Part shown: positions 43,745-52,239 of the stretch, one piece after another | Layout: every line of letters starts with the position of its first letter | Position numbering within the stretch: the stretch's first letter is position 1 | Origin: Gemmatimonadota bacterium | GTDB taxonomy: Bacteria; Latescibacterota; UBA2968 | Assembly: GCA_009838845.1 (NCBI GenBank) | Contig: VXRD01000126.1 | Span: 1-64,000, forward strand | Reading direction: 5' to 3' | Length of the DNA: 64,000 nt | Notes under the pieces: model-generated | Seen by the model: the letters and a program-made list of their open reading frames with translations, nothing else | Told to the model about the DNA's origin: nothing | Database searches by the model: none | Position numbers and translations under genes: made by a program

Positions 43745-44917
43745 ATGCAAATCAATTCTCGCCGCATTGAACGCTTGCCGCCCTATGTTTTTCACGAGGT
43801 CAATGCCCGCAAGATGTACCTGCGGCGCAAGGGCGTTGATATTATTGATCTGGGTATGGGCAATCCCGATCAGCCGACGCCGCCACATATTATCGATAAA
43901 CTCACTGAGGTTGTCCGCGACCCCAAGACGCATGGATATTCGCCATCGGCGGGCCTTCCGGCTTTGAGGCGGGCGATTTGTCGCCATTACAAACGCCGTT
44001 TTGGCGTTGATCTCGATCCGGAAACAGAAGCTATTGTCACGATTGGCTCGAAAGAGGGACTGGCGCATATTTGTCTCGCGCTTCTCGATCCGGGCGATCT
44101 CGCCATTGTGCCAAATCCGGCATATCCCCTGCATCTTTATGGTGTTGCGATTGCCAATGGCAATGTCTTCAGCATGCCTTTGCGCCCGGAAAAAGAATTT
44201 GTGCCAGACCTGCAAATGATCCCGCGAGAATTGTGGCCCAAACCCAAAGTGATGATTTTTAATTTTCCCCACAATCCCACCACGGCTACTGTCGATATTT
44301 CTTTTTTTGAGGAGATTGTGGATTTTGCCCGCCGTCAAAATATTATTGTTATTCACGATATGGCCTATTCGGATATTGCGTTTGACGACACTGTGGTGCC
44401 GAGTCTTTTACAGGTTAAGGGTGCCAAAGAAGTGGGGGTTGAATTTTACACGATGTCCAAGTCCTACAATATGGCTGGTTGGCGCGTCGGGTTTTGCCTC
44501 GGAAATCCAGAGGTGATTAAAGCGCTTTCCGTGATTAAAAATTACTACGATTACGGCGTTTTTACTCCCATACAGGTCGCTGCAATTTCCGCGCTTGATG
44601 GCCCGCAAGACTGCGTGCAGCAATCGGCCGCTATGTACCAGAGTCGCAGGGATACGCTGGTAGAAGGTCTCAATCGCATCGGTTGGCCCGTCAACAAGCC
44701 CAAAGCGTCGATGTTTGTTTGGGCGCCTATTCCAGAAAAGTATCGGTATCTCGGTTCTATGAATTTTTCCCTCAAGCTCATGGAGGAGGCCGAACTCGCG
44801 GTTTCTCCCGGTATTGGTTTTGGCGATATGGGCGAGGGATATGTACGCATTTCTCTGGTCGAAAATGAACACCGAATCCGCCAGGCTGTTCGCAATGTCA
44901 AACGCGCGCTTTTTTAA
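43745..44917 (+). CDS. alaC: Class I aminotransferase, AlaC-like
   Basis: A 390-aa PLP aminotransferase close to AlaC (glutamate-pyruvate) and to LL-DAP-aminotransferase-like proteins. The cofactor Lys lies in 'TMSKSYNMAGWRVGFCLG'; 'FNFPHNPTTATV' and 'VIHDMAYSDIAFD' are family motifs. 'MGNPDQPTPPHI' opens the substrate arm. Twenty bp after cimA, it could make alanine or catalyse the last step for branched-chain amino acids, though classical IlvE is fold-type IV and different. Ribosome site is weak (AAAGAG). Confidence 0.85.
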   Translation: MQINSRRIERLPPYVFHEVNARKMYLRRKGVDIIDLGMGNPDQPTPPHIIDKLTEVVRDPKTHGYSPSAGLPALRRAICRHYKRRFGVDLDPETEAIVTIGSKEGLAHICLALLDPGDLAIVPNPAYPLHLYGVAIANGNVFSMPLRPEKEFVPDLQMIPRELWPKPKVMIFNFPHNPTTATVDISFFEEIVDFARRQNIIVIHDMAYSDIAFDDTVVPSLLQVKGAKEVGVEFYTMSKSYNMAGWRVGFCLGNPEVIKALSVIKNYYDYGVFTPIQVAAISALDGPQDCVQQSAAMYQSRRDTLVEGLNRIGWPVNKPKASMFVWAPIPEKYRYLGSMNFSLKLMEEAELAVSPGIGFGDMGEGYVRISLVENEHRIRQAVRNVKRALF

Positions 44918-44934
44918 TCGAAAGAAGGTTTATT

Positions 44935-46131
44935 GTGGCGATTAATGAAAAAACTATCTGTCCTCCAAAAGGCTATATGGCCGCGGGACTTCATTGTGGT
45001 CTCAAAGATGGGGATGAGAAAGATCTCGCGCTTATTTTTTCTGATCGAGCGGCTTCTGCAGCGGGGATGTTTACGACAAATCGCGTGTGTGCAGCACCCG
45101 TGCATCTCAATCGGGAACACCTGCAAAATGGACGGGCGCGAGCCGTTGTGGTTAATAGCAAAAATGCCAATGCGTGTACCGGAGATCAGGGCATGGCCGA
45201 TGCGCGCCAGATGGCGCAATGGGTGGGCAGTGGATTGGATGTTGCACCAGAAGACGCGCTGGTCAATTCGACGGGGGTCATCGGTGTGCCTTTGCCGATG
45301 GGGTGTCTTGAAACGGGTATCCGAAATATTATTCCGCAACTCGATGTTGGGGGATGGGACGATGCTTCAGAGGCAATTATGACGACTGATACCGTGCCGA
45401 AGAAAGCATCTGTGCGATGTGAAATAGATGGGTGCGAGATCACCATTGCCGGGATAGCCAAGGGCGCGGGTATGATTGCGCCAAATATGGCGACTATGCT
45501 CGCTTTTGTGCTCACGGATGCAGCGCTTTCCCCAGGGGTACTCCAGGACGCGCTTTGTGAAGCTGTTACACAATCTTTTAATTGCATTACTGTTGACGGC
45601 GATATGAGTACCAACGATACGGTTCTGGCTCTGGCAAATGGCGCGGCGAGGAAGAGCGAACTCGCAGGCGAAGACTTTCGGGTCTTCCAGGCTGCGATCA
45701 ATGCAGTCTGTATTAGTCTGGCCAAACAAATTGCTCGCGATGGCGAAGGTGCGACCAAACTTATCACTGTTCGCGTTGATGGCGCAGGTACCGAGGCTGA
45801 TGCACGCACTGTGGGGCTGTCTGTCGCCAATTCAAATCTCGTCAAGACCGCTGTTTTTGGACGCGATCCCAATTGGGGGCGAATTTTGTGTGCAGCGGGT
45901 TATGCTGGCGTTGACATTGATCCCGACCGCACAGCCGTTTCAATGGCTGGCATCCCCATTTATGATAATGGTAGTGGTCTTCCTTTTGACCAGGACCACG
46001 CTATCGAAGCTCTGGGTGCTTCCGATATCGATATTGACATCAATTTGAACATCGGCGAGGCATCGGCCACTATTTATACGTGTGATCTGACTTATGATTA
46101 CGTCCGCATAAATGCCGAATACACGACATAA
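44935..46131 (+). CDS. argJ: Bifunctional ornithine acetyltransferase / N-acetylglutamate synthase
   Basis: A 398-aa self-cleaving enzyme of arginine synthesis: it recycles the acetyl group from N-acetylornithine to glutamate. The processing/nucleophile Thr lies in 'KGAGMIAPNMATMLAFVLTD'. 'VVNSKNANACTGDQG', 'VNSTGVIGVPLP' and 'DGDMSTNDTVLALANG' are intact, and the final 'TCDLTYDYVRINAEYTT' is typical. GTG start at 44935, 17 bp after alaC, with GAAAGAAGG upstream. Only this arginine gene is here. Confidence 0.94.
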   Translation: MAINEKTICPPKGYMAAGLHCGLKDGDEKDLALIFSDRAASAAGMFTTNRVCAAPVHLNREHLQNGRARAVVVNSKNANACTGDQGMADARQMAQWVGSGLDVAPEDALVNSTGVIGVPLPMGCLETGIRNIIPQLDVGGWDDASEAIMTTDTVPKKASVRCEIDGCEITIAGIAKGAGMIAPNMATMLAFVLTDAALSPGVLQDALCEAVTQSFNCITVDGDMSTNDTVLALANGAARKSELAGEDFRVFQAAINAVCISLAKQIARDGEGATKLITVRVDGAGTEADARTVGLSVANSNLVKTAVFGRDPNWGRILCAAGYAGVDIDPDRTAVSMAGIPIYDNGSGLPFDQDHAIEALGASDIDIDINLNIGEASATIYTCDLTYDYVRINAEYTT

Positions 46132-46139
46132 CACTTCAT

Positions 46140-47345
46140 ATGCCCAAATCTCCTTTTACACAGCGCGTTCTCAATATCCAGGCTTCTGCGACGGTATCGG
46201 CTTTTGCCAGGGCAGGAGAACTGAGACGACAGGGCGTTGATCTCATTTCTCTCGTTGCAGGGGAACCCGATTTTGAGACTCCTGAACATATAAGAGATGC
46301 TGCGATTCGCGCTATTAAAGCGGGCCATACGCGATATACGAATCCCGCGTCGGGCATTCCCGAACTCAAAGACGCGATATGCGACAAGTTTGAGCGCGAC
46401 AATAATTTGCATTATGACCCTTCACAAATTATTGTGACGTGTGGGGCAAAACAAACCATTTTTGACGCTATTATTGTTTTAATAGAGGAGGGGGACGAAG
46501 CCATTATTCCCGCTCCTTATTGGACGAGCTATGCCGATCAGGTGCGCTTAATGGGTGGCAATCCGATCATTGTGCCGACCACTCAGGACTCGGATTTTTG
46601 CATGACGGCGCGGCAACTTCAGGATGCCATTACCCCAAGAACAAAATTTGTGCTCTTAAATAGTCCCTGCAATCCAACGGGAACGGTTTATGCCCGTGAA
46701 AATCTGAATGCACTGGCCGATGTGATTGCGGGTGCTAATATTTATGTGATTGCCGATGAAATCTACGAAAAGCTCCTCTACGAAGATGCCGAGCATGTGT
46801 CTATTGCCGCTTTGTTACCCGGGCTGGCAGATAGAACACTGACTGTCAATGGGGTATCAAAATCCTATGCGATGACCGGATGGCGCGTGGGGTATGGCGC
46901 AGGTCCCCAGAATTTGATTGATCTTATGATTAAAGTCCAGACCCAGGAGACCACAAATACGTGCTCGATTTCCCAATACGCCGCGCTCGAAGCACTTACA
47001 GGCCCTCAAGATTGTGTCGAATCGATGCGGCGAGCTTATGTTAAACGACGCAATCAAATTGTTTCTCGTCTCAATCGGATGCCGGGCGTGTCTTGCAATA
47101 TGCCTCTGGGCGCGTTTTATGTTTTTCCCGATATCTCTGAATACATTGGCAGGTCGTCATCTTGCGGGCGCATTGACAGCGATGTTGCACTTTGCAATTT
47201 TCTGCTCGAAAAAGCGCGTGTCGCCTGCGTTCCCGGTACGGGTTTTGGAGCGCCGGGGTATCTGCGGTTTTCCTATGCTGCGTCACCTGAGCATATCGCC
47301 CGGGGCATGGATCGCATTGAAGCGGCTTTGACCGCACTTTTATAA
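46140..47345 (+). CDS. Class I aspartate/aromatic aminotransferase
   Basis: A 401-aa PLP aminotransferase of the thermostable AspC (1-beta) type. The arm 'LVAGEPDFETPEHI', 'NSPCNPTGTVY', 'VIADEIYEKLLYEDAE' and PLP-Lys in 'NGVSKSYAMTGWRVGYGAGP' are clear, and 'GYLRFSYA' holds the carboxylate-binding Arg. Likely aspartate (perhaps also aromatic or prephenate) aminotransferase. The gene follows argJ by 8 bp; the ribosome site is not obvious, so translation may be coupled. Confidence 0.9.
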   Translation: MPKSPFTQRVLNIQASATVSAFARAGELRRQGVDLISLVAGEPDFETPEHIRDAAIRAIKAGHTRYTNPASGIPELKDAICDKFERDNNLHYDPSQIIVTCGAKQTIFDAIIVLIEEGDEAIIPAPYWTSYADQVRLMGGNPIIVPTTQDSDFCMTARQLQDAITPRTKFVLLNSPCNPTGTVYARENLNALADVIAGANIYVIADEIYEKLLYEDAEHVSIAALLPGLADRTLTVNGVSKSYAMTGWRVGYGAGPQNLIDLMIKVQTQETTNTCSISQYAALEALTGPQDCVESMRRAYVKRRNQIVSRLNRMPGVSCNMPLGAFYVFPDISEYIGRSSSCGRIDSDVALCNFLLEKARVACVPGTGFGAPGYLRFSYAASPEHIARGMDRIEAALTALL

Positions 47346-47357
47346 AGGAAGACATTC

Positions 47358-48326
47358 ATGAGCGACCGATCGTATCTCGATTTTGAACAGCCACTGGCCG
47401 AGTTGGAGGAGAAAATCGCCGCGCTTCGGAAACGGGCTAAAGCGGAAGGTCTGGATGTGACTGACGCAATTGAAGTTCTCGAGAAACGCCACGCGAAACT
47501 CGAACGCGAGATTTTTCGCAATCTCACGCGGTGGCAAAAGTATCAGTTATCGCGCCACCCCCAGCGCCCTTATTCGCTGGACTATATCGACCGTATAACT
47601 TCTGATTTTATCGAACTGCACGGCGATCGCTGTAGTGGAAATGATCAGGCGATTGTCGGGGGGCTGGCGTATTTTGCAGACCAACCCATCGTCGTTATCG
47701 GGCAGCAAAAAGGGCGCAATACAAGAGAGAATCTCAAGCGCAATTTTGGCCTGCCACATCCGGAAGGATATCGCAAAGCCCTGAGGTTGATGCAATTGGC
47801 TGCCAAATTTGGTCGGCCCGTGCTTTGTATGGTCGATACACCGGGCGCGTTTCCAGGTCTGGCCTCGGAACAGCGAAGCATATCAGAAGCCATTGCTCGC
47901 AACCTTTTTGAGATGGCCCGACTACCTGTTCCCATTGTCGTTGCTATTATCGGTGAGGGCGCGAGTGGAGGGGCACTGGGTATTGGGGTAGGTGACCAAA
48001 TCCTCATGCTCGAAAATGCCTGGTACTCTGTGATCAATCCCGAATCCTGTTCGCTCATTCTCTGGCGCAACCGCGACAAACGCACAGAAGCCGCAGAAGC
48101 CATGAAAATCTCGGCTGAAGATCTCCTGGACCTCGGTGTCATCGACAGCATTGTGCCAGAGCCTTATGGGGGGGCACATCGCAACTTTGAGCAGGCCGCG
48201 CAAAATCTCAAAAAAGCCGTTTTAGACGCTCTTGCAGAGATTGTCAAAATACCCGTTGAAAATCTTCCAAAATTGCGGGTTGAAAAATTCAATCGAATGG
48301 GGATTTGGGAAGAGTCTCATAAATAA
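47358..48326 (+). CDS. accA: Acetyl-CoA carboxylase carboxyltransferase subunit alpha
   Basis: A 322-aa subunit of the enzyme that makes malonyl-CoA for fatty-acid synthesis. The N-terminal coiled stretch 'YLDFEQPLAELEEKIAALRK' and the carboxyltransferase core 'IGQQKGRNTRENLKRNFGLP', 'TPGAFPGLASEQR', 'GEGASGGALGIGVGDQ' and 'ISPE'-like 'INPESCSLILW' are typical. accD is not in the window. It ends the rightward biosynthetic run; a weak hairpin with T-run follows at 48362. Confidence 0.94.
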   Translation: MSDRSYLDFEQPLAELEEKIAALRKRAKAEGLDVTDAIEVLEKRHAKLEREIFRNLTRWQKYQLSRHPQRPYSLDYIDRITSDFIELHGDRCSGNDQAIVGGLAYFADQPIVVIGQQKGRNTRENLKRNFGLPHPEGYRKALRLMQLAAKFGRPVLCMVDTPGAFPGLASEQRSISEAIARNLFEMARLPVPIVVAIIGEGASGGALGIGVGDQILMLENAWYSVINPESCSLILWRNRDKRTEAAEAMKISAEDLLDLGVIDSIVPEPYGGAHRNFEQAAQNLKKAVLDALAEIVKIPVENLPKLRVEKFNRMGIWEESHK

Positions 48327-48630
48327 CGGGATCGTACACTTAGGCCGAATATCCACGTCCGAAAACGTATGCGTTTTTCAAGAGTTATTCTTCCGTTACA
48401 ATGTCGTACATCCAGCCTGCATATCCGCTCTGAGAGTCCCTAAAAATTTTTTTATTTAGCAATGTTCTTAAGTTTCAAGACCTTATTTCAATCACCCAAA
48501 AAAAATCGACATTAAAGGTCAATTTAGTAGTTGACGCGCGGACTTTCACTATATATATTCTATGTGTGATTTGAAAGAAATTTTTAGTATATCTCTATAT
48601 TTTTAATATAGTTACAGGTATTTTTATGTT
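48327..48630. other. AT-rich intergenic region
   Basis: No gene is supported here. A small hairpin (AAAACG 48362-48367 with CGTTTT 48372-48377) may end the accA transcript. Further right, TTGACG (48531-48536) and TATATT (48554-48559), 17 nt apart, form a good promoter reading toward the structured RNA. The rest shows nothing recognisable. Confidence 0.6.
48531..48559 (+). promoter_or_regulatory. Promoter upstream of the structured RNA
   Basis: TTGACG, 17-nt spacer, TATATT. The predicted start is near 48566, about 65 nt before the closing stem of the RNA, so a 5' part may be trimmed. A nearer -10-like TATTTT (48619-48624) would start exactly at the stem but lacks a -35. Confidence 0.5.
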
Positions 48631-48862
48631 AGGTGGATGGAGGTTGCTCTAACCTTCCAGCCCTGAATTGGTCCAGGAGGAATTTGGGTTGGCCTTTAAC
48701 GGTCAAACTATGGTATTACCGGGGGAGATAATACTATGGTACTGGCCGACATACTGAAGAAACCACATCCCTATTTTGGTGCACCCCAATCAGCTAAGGC
48801 TGATGGGAAAGACCCCTTCATCCACCTTTACAAAAAAGCGATCCTATCTGGATCGCTTTTTT
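48631..48862 (+). ncRNA. Structured noncoding RNA candidate, family unknown (6S-like in size)
   Basis: The ends close as an 11-bp stem: AGGTGGATGGA (48631-48641) with TTCATCCACCT (48817-48827). Inside, CTATGGTATTA (48708-48718) pairs without a mismatch (two or three G-T) with TAATACTATGG (48729-48739). CGGTC (48700-48704) stacks below it with GGCCG (48744-48748). ATCAGC/GCTGAT (48789-48804) and GGTT/AACC (48642-48654) are side hairpins. A strong terminator follows 4 nt after the closing stem. About 195 nt, rod-like and terminator-ended, it recalls 6S RNA, but I see none of its sequence marks, nor those of tmRNA, RNase P, SRP RNA or known riboswitches. Confidence 0.6.
48832..48862. terminator. 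Rho-independent terminator (RNA gene and/or comEC)
   Basis: GCGATCC (48838-48844) pairs with GGATCGC (48850-48856), flanked by six A and six T. It works in both directions: for the RNA on the plus strand and for comEC, whose stop is 22 bp to the right on the minus strand. Confidence 0.9.
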
Positions 48863-48884
48863 CTTTGTTTTTGTCCAACAATGC

Positions 48885-51257
48885 CTAAGGTTCATTATTC
48901 TTTATCCACGGCACGATATCGATGTGTCCGCGGTCTATTCTCACTGCGATTGCACCCGAATGATCGGTTCGCCAAATTTGTATCCCCATCTCGCGAAAGC
49001 GCTGCACAACTTCTGGCGAAGGATGCCGGAACCTATTGTTTTTTCCGCACGATATGGCCACAATGCTGGGATTGACACCCGCGAGAAATTCGGGCGTTGA
49101 GGAAGTGCGCGAGCCGTGGTGCGCTGCTTTGAGGATGTTTGAGCGCAGGCGATGGTCCCAGCGCATCAGGTCGCCATCTGTCTCGTGCTCTATGTCTCCG
49201 GTCAACAATATCGATGTTCCCTGATAGACGATTCGAATGACGACCGAACCATTATTCACGCCATCAGGTGCCGGTCCCGAGTTGGAAACATAAGCCGATG
49301 TCGGATGGAGGACCAGGCCGCCAATCCCTACCAGACTATCTCCCGCAGCCACAGTATGATATCTGATACCTTTTGTCTTTACGACCTCTTGAAGCCGTTT
49401 GCCCGTAAAAGAATCGACGTGCTGTCCCGCGTCGAGATAATGACCTACCGATAGGTGTTCCAAAACGGAAATCAGGCCACCAATATGATCGGCATGTGGA
49501 TGAGATCCAACCACGACATCGATATGGTCGATACTCTGACTTTTGAGAAATGGGAGAATCACGCGTTTTCCCATGTCGGTGTATTGCGTGCGAATACCAC
49601 CATCGACCAGAAGTGTTAGCCCATTTGGGTATTTGCAAAAAATGGCATCGCCCTGACCGACATCGAGAAAATAGACTTCAAGAGCTGATTCTGTTTGCCA
49701 GATATTTCTCCAAATCCCGATATTTGCCAGAACAAGGGCGATTATGAGACAATAAGTACTCCAGAGCCGTCTGGCAGTCGGGTGAATCAGAGGAATCAGG
49801 ACCAGATAAATCGCAAAGATAACCCAGGAGAGATGTGCAACTTCAAAGGCGGACCACTCTGGCTCGGCCATAAATTCTGTACATTTGATTGCCGTGCTCA
49901 AAACGAGCCAATTCGCGGCGTTTAATATCGTCGCCAGAGGTCCCCAACAGGCGAAAGCCAATACGGTCAGGAGGCCCAGTCCAACGCCAACGCCTATGAG
50001 TGGTACGACAATTAAATTTGCAATCAAGCCAATGACCGACACCAGTCCAAAATATGCCACAACAAAGGGAAGGGTCGTTGCCTGAGCGGCGAGAGAAACC
50101 GCCAATGGCCCTGCGATACAGGTATCGTACCATCCCTTTTTTTGGGGTAACAGATCTCGCAGTGGCCGATAAAAGATCAAAATGCCGCCCGTGGCTACAA
50201 ATGACAGTTGAAAACCCACATCGAATAAATCCTGCGGTCGAGCGATTAACAGCCCCAAACCCGCTATACCCAGGATATTTCCACCGTCTATATCGCGTTG
50301 TCCCACCATGCCCAAAAGTGCCACACAGCCCATCGTCGAAGCGCGCACGACTGAAGGGGGCAACCCGGTTATCAGCGCGTAAAATATCAGCGCGCAGATC
50401 GTCAATGCGGCAGTGATACCCCGCCCGATCCCCAGTATCTTTAGCGAGAAAAATATAGCTCCAGCAATCAATCCCACGTGGAGTCCAGACACCGCTAAGA
50501 CGTGGTTGACGCCGGTTTGCGTAAATGCGGTTTTGACTTCTTTGGGCACAGCATGCTTTGCGCCTAAAAGTACCCCTTTCAAGAGGCCAGCCGGTCCCCC
50601 GGAGAGATTCTGCTCAATTGCCCGGCGAATGAGACTTCTGACGGGTAATACGATCTGCGCCCACCAGTCGTCTTTTTCGCGTCGTTGTGCAATAATCTGA
50701 GAAGGCTTTTGCACCGTGCCCAGAGCATCAATGCCCCTTCGCTTCAGGTAGTTCCGGTAATCAAATGCGCCTGGATTTCGCGGGGGATCCGGTTGATAAA
50801 GCTGTATCTGCAATTGTATTCGATCCCTGTAGGCGGGCAATGCGGTACCCGCCTTAAACCTGATTAGCGCCCTGCCACTTACAGCGCGCACCGTGTCTTT
50901 GACGACGAATTGAATTACGTCAAAGACGACGCGATAATCGCCGTCGATGTTTTCGGGGTCCGATGAAACCAATCCCTCGACTTCGACAAGTGTGCGGTCT
51001 GCAGGTAAGAACTGGGCAAAGTGATCTGCTGCGCGTTCCAGACTCTGCGCGCTTCTCAATGCACCCAGCAAAATGAGAAGTCCCGCAAAAAGGATGCTCA
51101 TTTTCCCTTTATTCCATTGCCACCACAGTCCCGCGCCGCAAATGCAAATAATCGCAAAGGCGCAGAGCATGGTGGGGACTGGAAATACCCCAATATACCT
51201 GTGTAAGCTGATTCCCAAAGCAAAGTACAGCGCAGTCCACAATGCGGGTCTTCTCAT
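48885..51257 (-). CDS. comEC: ComEC/Rec2 family DNA-uptake channel
   Basis: A 790-aa inner-membrane protein that passes single-stranded DNA into the cell. N-terminal helices and an OB-like DUF4131 region come first, then the competence domain ('GVNHVLAVSGLHVGLIAG', 'LSFVATGGILIFY') with many helices. The metallo-beta-lactamase-like nuclease domain follows ('LDVGQGDAIF', 'GSHPHADHIGG', 'LLTGDIEHE', 'KAAHHGSRTSS'). All metal-binding motifs are present, so it may degrade one strand itself. The start at 51257 has AAAGGA; a longer reading to 51302 is unsupported. The HhH lipoprotein at 19400 could be a distant ComEA-like partner. Confidence 0.93.
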   Translation of the reverse strand: MRRPALWTALYFALGISLHRYIGVFPVPTMLCAFAIICICGAGLWWQWNKGKMSILFAGLLILLGALRSAQSLERAADHFAQFLPADRTLVEVEGLVSSDPENIDGDYRVVFDVIQFVVKDTVRAVSGRALIRFKAGTALPAYRDRIQLQIQLYQPDPPRNPGAFDYRNYLKRRGIDALGTVQKPSQIIAQRREKDDWWAQIVLPVRSLIRRAIEQNLSGGPAGLLKGVLLGAKHAVPKEVKTAFTQTGVNHVLAVSGLHVGLIAGAIFFSLKILGIGRGITAALTICALIFYALITGLPPSVVRASTMGCVALLGMVGQRDIDGGNILGIAGLGLLIARPQDLFDVGFQLSFVATGGILIFYRPLRDLLPQKKGWYDTCIAGPLAVSLAAQATTLPFVVAYFGLVSVIGLIANLIVVPLIGVGVGLGLLTVLAFACWGPLATILNAANWLVLSTAIKCTEFMAEPEWSAFEVAHLSWVIFAIYLVLIPLIHPTARRLWSTYCLIIALVLANIGIWRNIWQTESALEVYFLDVGQGDAIFCKYPNGLTLLVDGGIRTQYTDMGKRVILPFLKSQSIDHIDVVVGSHPHADHIGGLISVLEHLSVGHYLDAGQHVDSFTGKRLQEVVKTKGIRYHTVAAGDSLVGIGGLVLHPTSAYVSNSGPAPDGVNNGSVVIRIVYQGTSILLTGDIEHETDGDLMRWDHRLRSNILKAAHHGSRTSSTPEFLAGVNPSIVAISCGKNNRFRHPSPEVVQRFREMGIQIWRTDHSGAIAVRIDRGHIDIVPWIKNNEP

Positions 51258-51380
51258 GTTTTTTCCTTTCTCGAACCCGTATTGTGGCAATTTTCGTGCC
51301 ATCTCTCATGGCGTGCTCATTCAGCTATTTAGGGAAAAAACTGTTCACTTGTCTGAAAAAAATGTTCTCCCTTTTCGTCA

Positions 51381-51409
51381 TTGACTTTCACCATGTGAGA
51401 TGGTATATT
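51381..51409 (+). promoter_or_regulatory. Promoter of the truA operon
   Basis: TTGACT (51381-51386), a 17-nt spacer and TATATT (51404-51409) form a strong sigma-70 site. Transcription would start near 51416, about 83 nt before the truA ATG. The spacer contains TGAGAT, also seen in the promoter at 37333. Confidence 0.7.
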
Positions 51410-51498
51410 TGCAAAACTGTTCGATACTGAGTTTCAACTGTATGCTTTTTGTGGAAGTTGGGATCGTTCTCTCTTCGCGTTTGGTGCGGGCCGTTATT

Positions 51499-52239
51499 AT
51501 GCAGATTCGCCTGACGCTCGAATACGATGGAACCGACTTTAAGGGCTGGCAAATTCAGCCCGACCAGCGCACAGTCCAGGGCGAACTTCAGGCACGCCTT
51601 GAGCAACTCTATGGTGCATCGATATCGGTTACGGCGTCTGGTCGCACAGATGCGGGCGTTCACGCACTCGGGCAGGTCGTCAATTTTACGCCTTCGCGCG
51701 ATATTCCGCTCGATCGCTTGCAGCACGCGCTCAATGGCATGTTACCACCCGATGTTGCCGTCAAAAGTGCCGATTATGTCGATCTTGACTTTCACGCGCG
51801 TTTCGATGCCCAGCGCCGTTATTATTTTTATTGCATCCGGTATAACAAACAGCCCATCGGCCGGCACTATGCGTGGTATATACGTCGCAAACTCGACCTG
51901 AATGTGATAAAACGGGCGAGCAAAGTTCTCATTGGTCGGCACGACTTCACGTCCTTTTGCGTGGCGGCCAATGAAAAAGAAAATCGAGTCTGCCAGGTCT
52001 ATACCTGCGATTGGCAACGGCAGAGTGACGGGCTTACATTTCATATTTCCGGTGATCGCTTTTTACGCGCAATGGTGCGCAGCATCGTTGGCACCCTCGT
52101 AGAAATGGGCCGAGGGGCGCGACCAGCCGAATCTATGCACGATATTCTCGGTGCTCGCAACCGCCAAAGTGCCGGAGAATCCGCTCCTGCCCAGGGTTTG
52201 TTTCTCGAAAGGGTGATTTACGACGATGAACTTCCGTGA
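51499..52239 (+). CDS. truA: tRNA pseudouridine(38-40) synthase
   Basis: A 246-aa enzyme that modifies uridines 38-40 in the tRNA anticodon stem. The N-terminal 'LEYDGTDFKGWQIQPDQRTV' and the catalytic Asp in 'SGRTDAGVHALGQVVNF' are canonical; 'RRYYFYCIRY' and 'FLRAMVRSIVGTLVEMGRG' complete the fold. I start at ATG 51499 since a reading from 51400 adds 33 unrelated residues. No clear ribosome site. It leads the truA-htrA-pssA-tatA-gatAB run; its stop overlaps the protease gene. Confidence 0.94.
   Translation: MQIRLTLEYDGTDFKGWQIQPDQRTVQGELQARLEQLYGASISVTASGRTDAGVHALGQVVNFTPSRDIPLDRLQHALNGMLPPDVAVKSADYVDLDFHARFDAQRRYYFYCIRYNKQPIGRHYAWYIRRKLDLNVIKRASKVLIGRHDFTSFCVAANEKENRVCQVYTCDWQRQSDGLTFHISGDRFLRAMVRSIVGTLVEMGRGARPAESMHDILGARNRQSAGESAPAQGLFLERVIYDDELP

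Noticed and set aside
48736-48888. A 50-codon ORF inside the structured RNA, with GGGGGAG upstream of its ATG
   Set aside because: It reads straight through the strong terminator hairpin and its start lies in an 11-bp stem; the peptide looks like no family. An RNA gene explains the region better.
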